This document shows positions 5,227 through 7,296 of a DNA stretch of 7,296 bases, one piece after another. Positions within the stretch are counted from its first letter, which is position 1; every line of letters begins with the position of its first letter. The stretch is taken from positions 1 through 7,296 of the forward strand of contig CAIWDQ010000232.1 in NCBI GenBank assembly GCA_903911455.1, written 5' to 3'. The stretch comes from an uncultured bacterium. GTDB taxonomy: Bacteria; Bacteroidota; Bacteroidia; Bacteroidales; JACABE01. Below the pieces are notes generated by a model. The model was not told where the DNA came from. It worked only from the letters and a program-made list of their open reading frames with translations, and did no database searches. The position numbers were made by a program, and so were the translations under genes.

Positions 5227-5817
5227 ATGAAAAAATTAGTTTTAATTATGCAACTATTTATATTCGGATTTAGTTCCGTATTAGTTGCTCAACAAGGAAC
5301 ACAAGGTGTTTATCTTACTGCCGATGATTTCAAAAGCAATAAAATTTCGTATGCTAATAATCAAAGTAACGAAAAATATAAACTTCATTTAAATGAATTC
5401 TTCAACGCTCCAACAATAAAAATTATTAAAGGAGATAAAATCATTAAACTTAAAAAAGATTCAATTTATGGTTATCATGATAAAAATAATCAAAGTATTC
5501 GTTTTTATAATAAAGAGGAATATACTATTATTAATTCGAGCGATAACATTTTAATGTATATTAAATCATCTGTTGAGGGAGATTTAAAAAACAGACACCT
5601 GGTTACAAAGTATTACTTTAGTACAGACGCCAATTCTCCAATATATCCTTTAACAAAACATAATTTAAGAACATCTTATTATAATAATGCTTCATTTCTT
5701 AAACTTATGGATGTTTATTTTTATAATGATAATGATTTAATTACTTACGACTATCAAAGCAAATCATATAATTTGAATCGTATTTATACAAATAGTAAAA
5801 TAGAATCAAATAAATAA
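5227..5817 (+). CDS. small secreted protein of unknown function, first gene of porin operon
   Basis: I do not recognise a named family. The chosen ATG gives a 196-residue protein with a clear signal peptide (MKKLVL, a hydrophobic core to about residue 18, probable cleavage after LVA at 21, leaving QQGTQG). The frame extends 10 codons further up to a TTG, but that would spoil the signal peptide and overlaps the promoter. The mature part starts GVYLTADDFKSNKISY (27-42), then has a lysine-rich segment (IKGDKIIKLKKDSIYGY) and tyrosine/asparagine-rich beta-prone stretches. The opening resembles a group of short Bacteroidota proteins of unknown function that begin with a (V/I)YLTxDDF motif. There are no cysteines and no lipobox, so it is probably periplasmic or surface-exposed and soluble. 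It precedes the porin gene by 15 bases and shares its promoter, so a role in the same outer-membrane function is reasonable but unproven. Confidence 0.8.
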   Translation: MKKLVLIMQLFIFGFSSVLVAQQGTQGVYLTADDFKSNKISYANNQSNEKYKLHLNEFFNAPTIKIIKGDKIIKLKKDSIYGYHDKNNQSIRFYNKEEYTIINSSDNILMYIKSSVEGDLKNRHLVTKYYFSTDANSPIYPLTKHNLRTSYYNNASFLKLMDVYFYNDNDLITYDYQSKSYNLNRIYTNSKIESNK

Positions 5818-5832
5818 TTTAATAATAAAAAA

Positions 5833-7203
5833 ATGAAATTAAAATCAGTAATTCTGTTATTAACGATAATCATTATTAACACTAAAATGTTTGCACAACA
5901 AACAACAGAAACCGAAAAAGTTCCTTTTGATGGAATTGACATGACATGGCAAAACGGTAACGACCGCAGAGATTCTTCGGTATTTAACAATATGAAGTTT
6001 TTTACGCCAAGTTTATTAATGGATGTAAGTTATACTCATTCTTTCAACAATCCTAATGATAATACAGTGGTTGGGTCAACTGCTTTAGCTCGTAACAATG
6101 AAGTACAATTATCAGCAATGCACTTTGGGGGCGATTTTAATTACAATGGAGCCAGAGCAAGATTTATGACTCAGTTCGGAACTCGCTCTATTGTAATTCC
6201 CCGCAACGATTACAGCCCTTATCGTGGTCAGTACAAGTTAGCTGACGTGTATCGTTACATAAGTGAAGCCAACATCGGTTATCATTTCAATAAATGGTAT
6301 GGTATTAATGTGGATGCAGGTATGTTTATGTCGTACATTGGTTTAAACTCTTATTATCAACCCGAAAACTGGGAGTATCAAGCTTCTTTTACTTCCGATA
6401 ATACTCCCTGGTTTTTTAATGGAATTCGTTTGCAGATATATCCTACTCAACACTTAAAGGTTGAAGGTTGGCTTATAAATGGATGGCAAAGTTATGGTGC
6501 TTTTAATAATATGCCTGGATTTGGTGGTAACATTACATGGATGCCTAACAGCAATATCAAGTTATTGACGAACGATTATTATGGTGCTGATGCCGCAGGA
6601 TTACCTGGTCGTCATCGTTTTCACTCTGATAATAGTTTATTGGTAAGATATTATAACAATCCAAAATCTAATGGGATTACTAAAATGGCTTTCTCATTAA
6701 CTGGCGATTTAGGTTTTGAAAAAGGAGCAGGAGTTAATGGTTTTAAAAATGGAGATAGTGTTCAGGGGCCTGCACAGTATTTTGCTAGTTTAATGTTTTA
6801 CAACCGTATATGGTTTGGCAAAAACAAATTTGCATGGACAGTTGGAGGTGGTGTAATGACAAATCCTGGTCGTTATTTGGTTTTATATCCAACAGGACAA
6901 GCTAGTCCGTTACCAAATCCTAATAACCCAACACAAACTGAAGGATTATATCCATTTAGCGCCAATCCTGGTGATGGCTTTAAAGGTTGGGACTGTTCAA
7001 CAAATATTGATTTTATGCCAAATCAAAGCTTTACTTTTAGAATAGAACTTGTCCATAGAGAATCTAATGTTCCTTATTTTGCAGGTAAAGGAGGCGTAAC
7101 TTCACAAACTGGTTATACAACAACTGCACTAGACCCATCATGGCGCCCTGATTTAGTTAAAGCCGAAACAAGATTAGTTTTAGCATTGCTATTTAGATTG
7201 TAA
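5833..7203 (+). CDS. outer-membrane beta-barrel porin, OmpL-like (bbp2 type)
   Basis: The 456-residue product has a signal peptide (hydrophobic core 4-16, probable cleavage after MFA at 21, then QQTTETEK). The rest shows alternating hydrophobic/polar strands rich in tyrosine, tryptophan, glycine and asparagine, as in outer-membrane barrels. It has no long hydrophobic helix after the signal. Family-like segments are YRYISEANIGYHF (140-152), GINVDAGMFMSYIGLNSYYQPENW (157-180), PWFFNGIRLQIYPT (192-205), and the C-terminal region with RIELVHRESNVPYFAG (403-418) and a final strand ending ALLFRL. These point to the putative beta-barrel porin-2 family (PF07642), which forms diffusion channels for small solutes; the solute is not predictable. 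It follows the small secreted protein gene by 15 bases and is probably cotranscribed. The ATG has the A-rich leader usual in this phylum. The family call is by pattern recognition, not a search. Confidence 0.85.
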   Translation: MKLKSVILLLTIIIINTKMFAQQTTETEKVPFDGIDMTWQNGNDRRDSSVFNNMKFFTPSLLMDVSYTHSFNNPNDNTVVGSTALARNNEVQLSAMHFGGDFNYNGARARFMTQFGTRSIVIPRNDYSPYRGQYKLADVYRYISEANIGYHFNKWYGINVDAGMFMSYIGLNSYYQPENWEYQASFTSDNTPWFFNGIRLQIYPTQHLKVEGWLINGWQSYGAFNNMPGFGGNITWMPNSNIKLLTNDYYGADAAGLPGRHRFHSDNSLLVRYYNNPKSNGITKMAFSLTGDLGFEKGAGVNGFKNGDSVQGPAQYFASLMFYNRIWFGKNKFAWTVGGGVMTNPGRYLVLYPTGQASPLPNPNNPTQTEGLYPFSANPGDGFKGWDCSTNIDFMPNQSFTFRIELVHRESNVPYFAGKGGVTSQTGYTTTALDPSWRPDLVKAETRLVLALLFRL

Positions 7204-7267
7204 AAAGATATTTATTAGTGATTAATTTAATAGTCTTTCTTATTTTTTTAATTTAAAAACAAAAAAG

Positions 7268-7291
7268 CTCTTCTAATAAATTTGAGAAGAG
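7268..7291 (-). terminator. hairpin with T-tract on the minus strand, likely terminator of a convergent gene beyond the right edge
   Basis: CTCTTCT (7268-7274) pairs with AGAAGAG (7285-7291). The A-rich run before it on the plus strand (7256-7266) becomes a T-tract after the hairpin on the minus strand, as in an intrinsic terminator for a leftward gene. It may also serve the porin operon if a T-run follows past the window, which cannot be seen. Confidence 0.55.
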
Positions 7292-7296
7292 AGATC

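Noticed and set aside
5784..5990. Minus-strand frame over the start of the porin gene
   Set aside because: It covers the junction of two supported plus-strand genes and mirrors their hydrophobic signal region.

Overview
The window is strongly AT-rich and reads as chromosomal DNA of a member of the Bacteroidota. The reasons are two exact TAnnTTTG promoter elements (the -7 box used by the sigma factor of this phylum) at sensible distances from starts, A-rich rather than Shine-Dalgarno leaders, a porin of the Bacteroidota-typical OmpL-like (bbp2) type, and a phosphodiester glycosidase of a kind common in this phylum. The exact genus cannot be told from the sequence.

Layout. Positions 1-402 (+) hold the 3' end of a gene for an HNH endonuclease whose start lies left of the window. 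Positions 403-689 are a convergent intergenic stretch with an AT-rich hairpin, short GAATTATGA-type direct repeats and a noticeably GC-richer cluster of palindromic units ending in GCAATGACGG, a dispersed-repeat type that is often mis-called as protein. Three genes follow on the minus strand, read right to left. An isocitrate dehydrogenase gene (3965-2772) has its own promoter and a strong hairpin behind it. After it comes a close pair: a secreted NAGPA-type phosphodiester glycosidase (2681-1830) and, 15 bases on, a membrane-anchored protein with lysozyme/lytic-transglycosylase-like motifs (1814-690). The pair looks like an envelope glycan or peptidoglycan turnover unit.

Divergent from the dehydrogenase is a small two-domain iron-sulfur protein at 4132-4560 (+): a divergent ferredoxin domain fused to a CDGSH domain. 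It is followed by 666 bases without a gene (4561-5226). The left part of that gap carries the most unusual structure in the window. It is a 281-base element (4625-4905) with 33-base imperfect terminal inverted repeats (29/33 matching), filled with variants of the palindrome AAGCAACGTTGCTT. Two identical CCTGACA-TTT-TGTCAGG hairpins occur here, one inside the element and one just outside it.

The right end is a probable two-gene operon (+) under a recognisable promoter: a small secreted protein of unknown function (5227-5817), then an outer-membrane beta-barrel porin (5833-7203). The last bases hold a hairpin whose T-tract faces the minus strand, so a convergent gene probably ends just beyond the right edge.

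Most of the window is ordinary housekeeping and envelope content. I see no CRISPR array, transposase, rRNA, tRNA or complete defence system. The repeat element at 4625-4905 is the best candidate for something undescribed.
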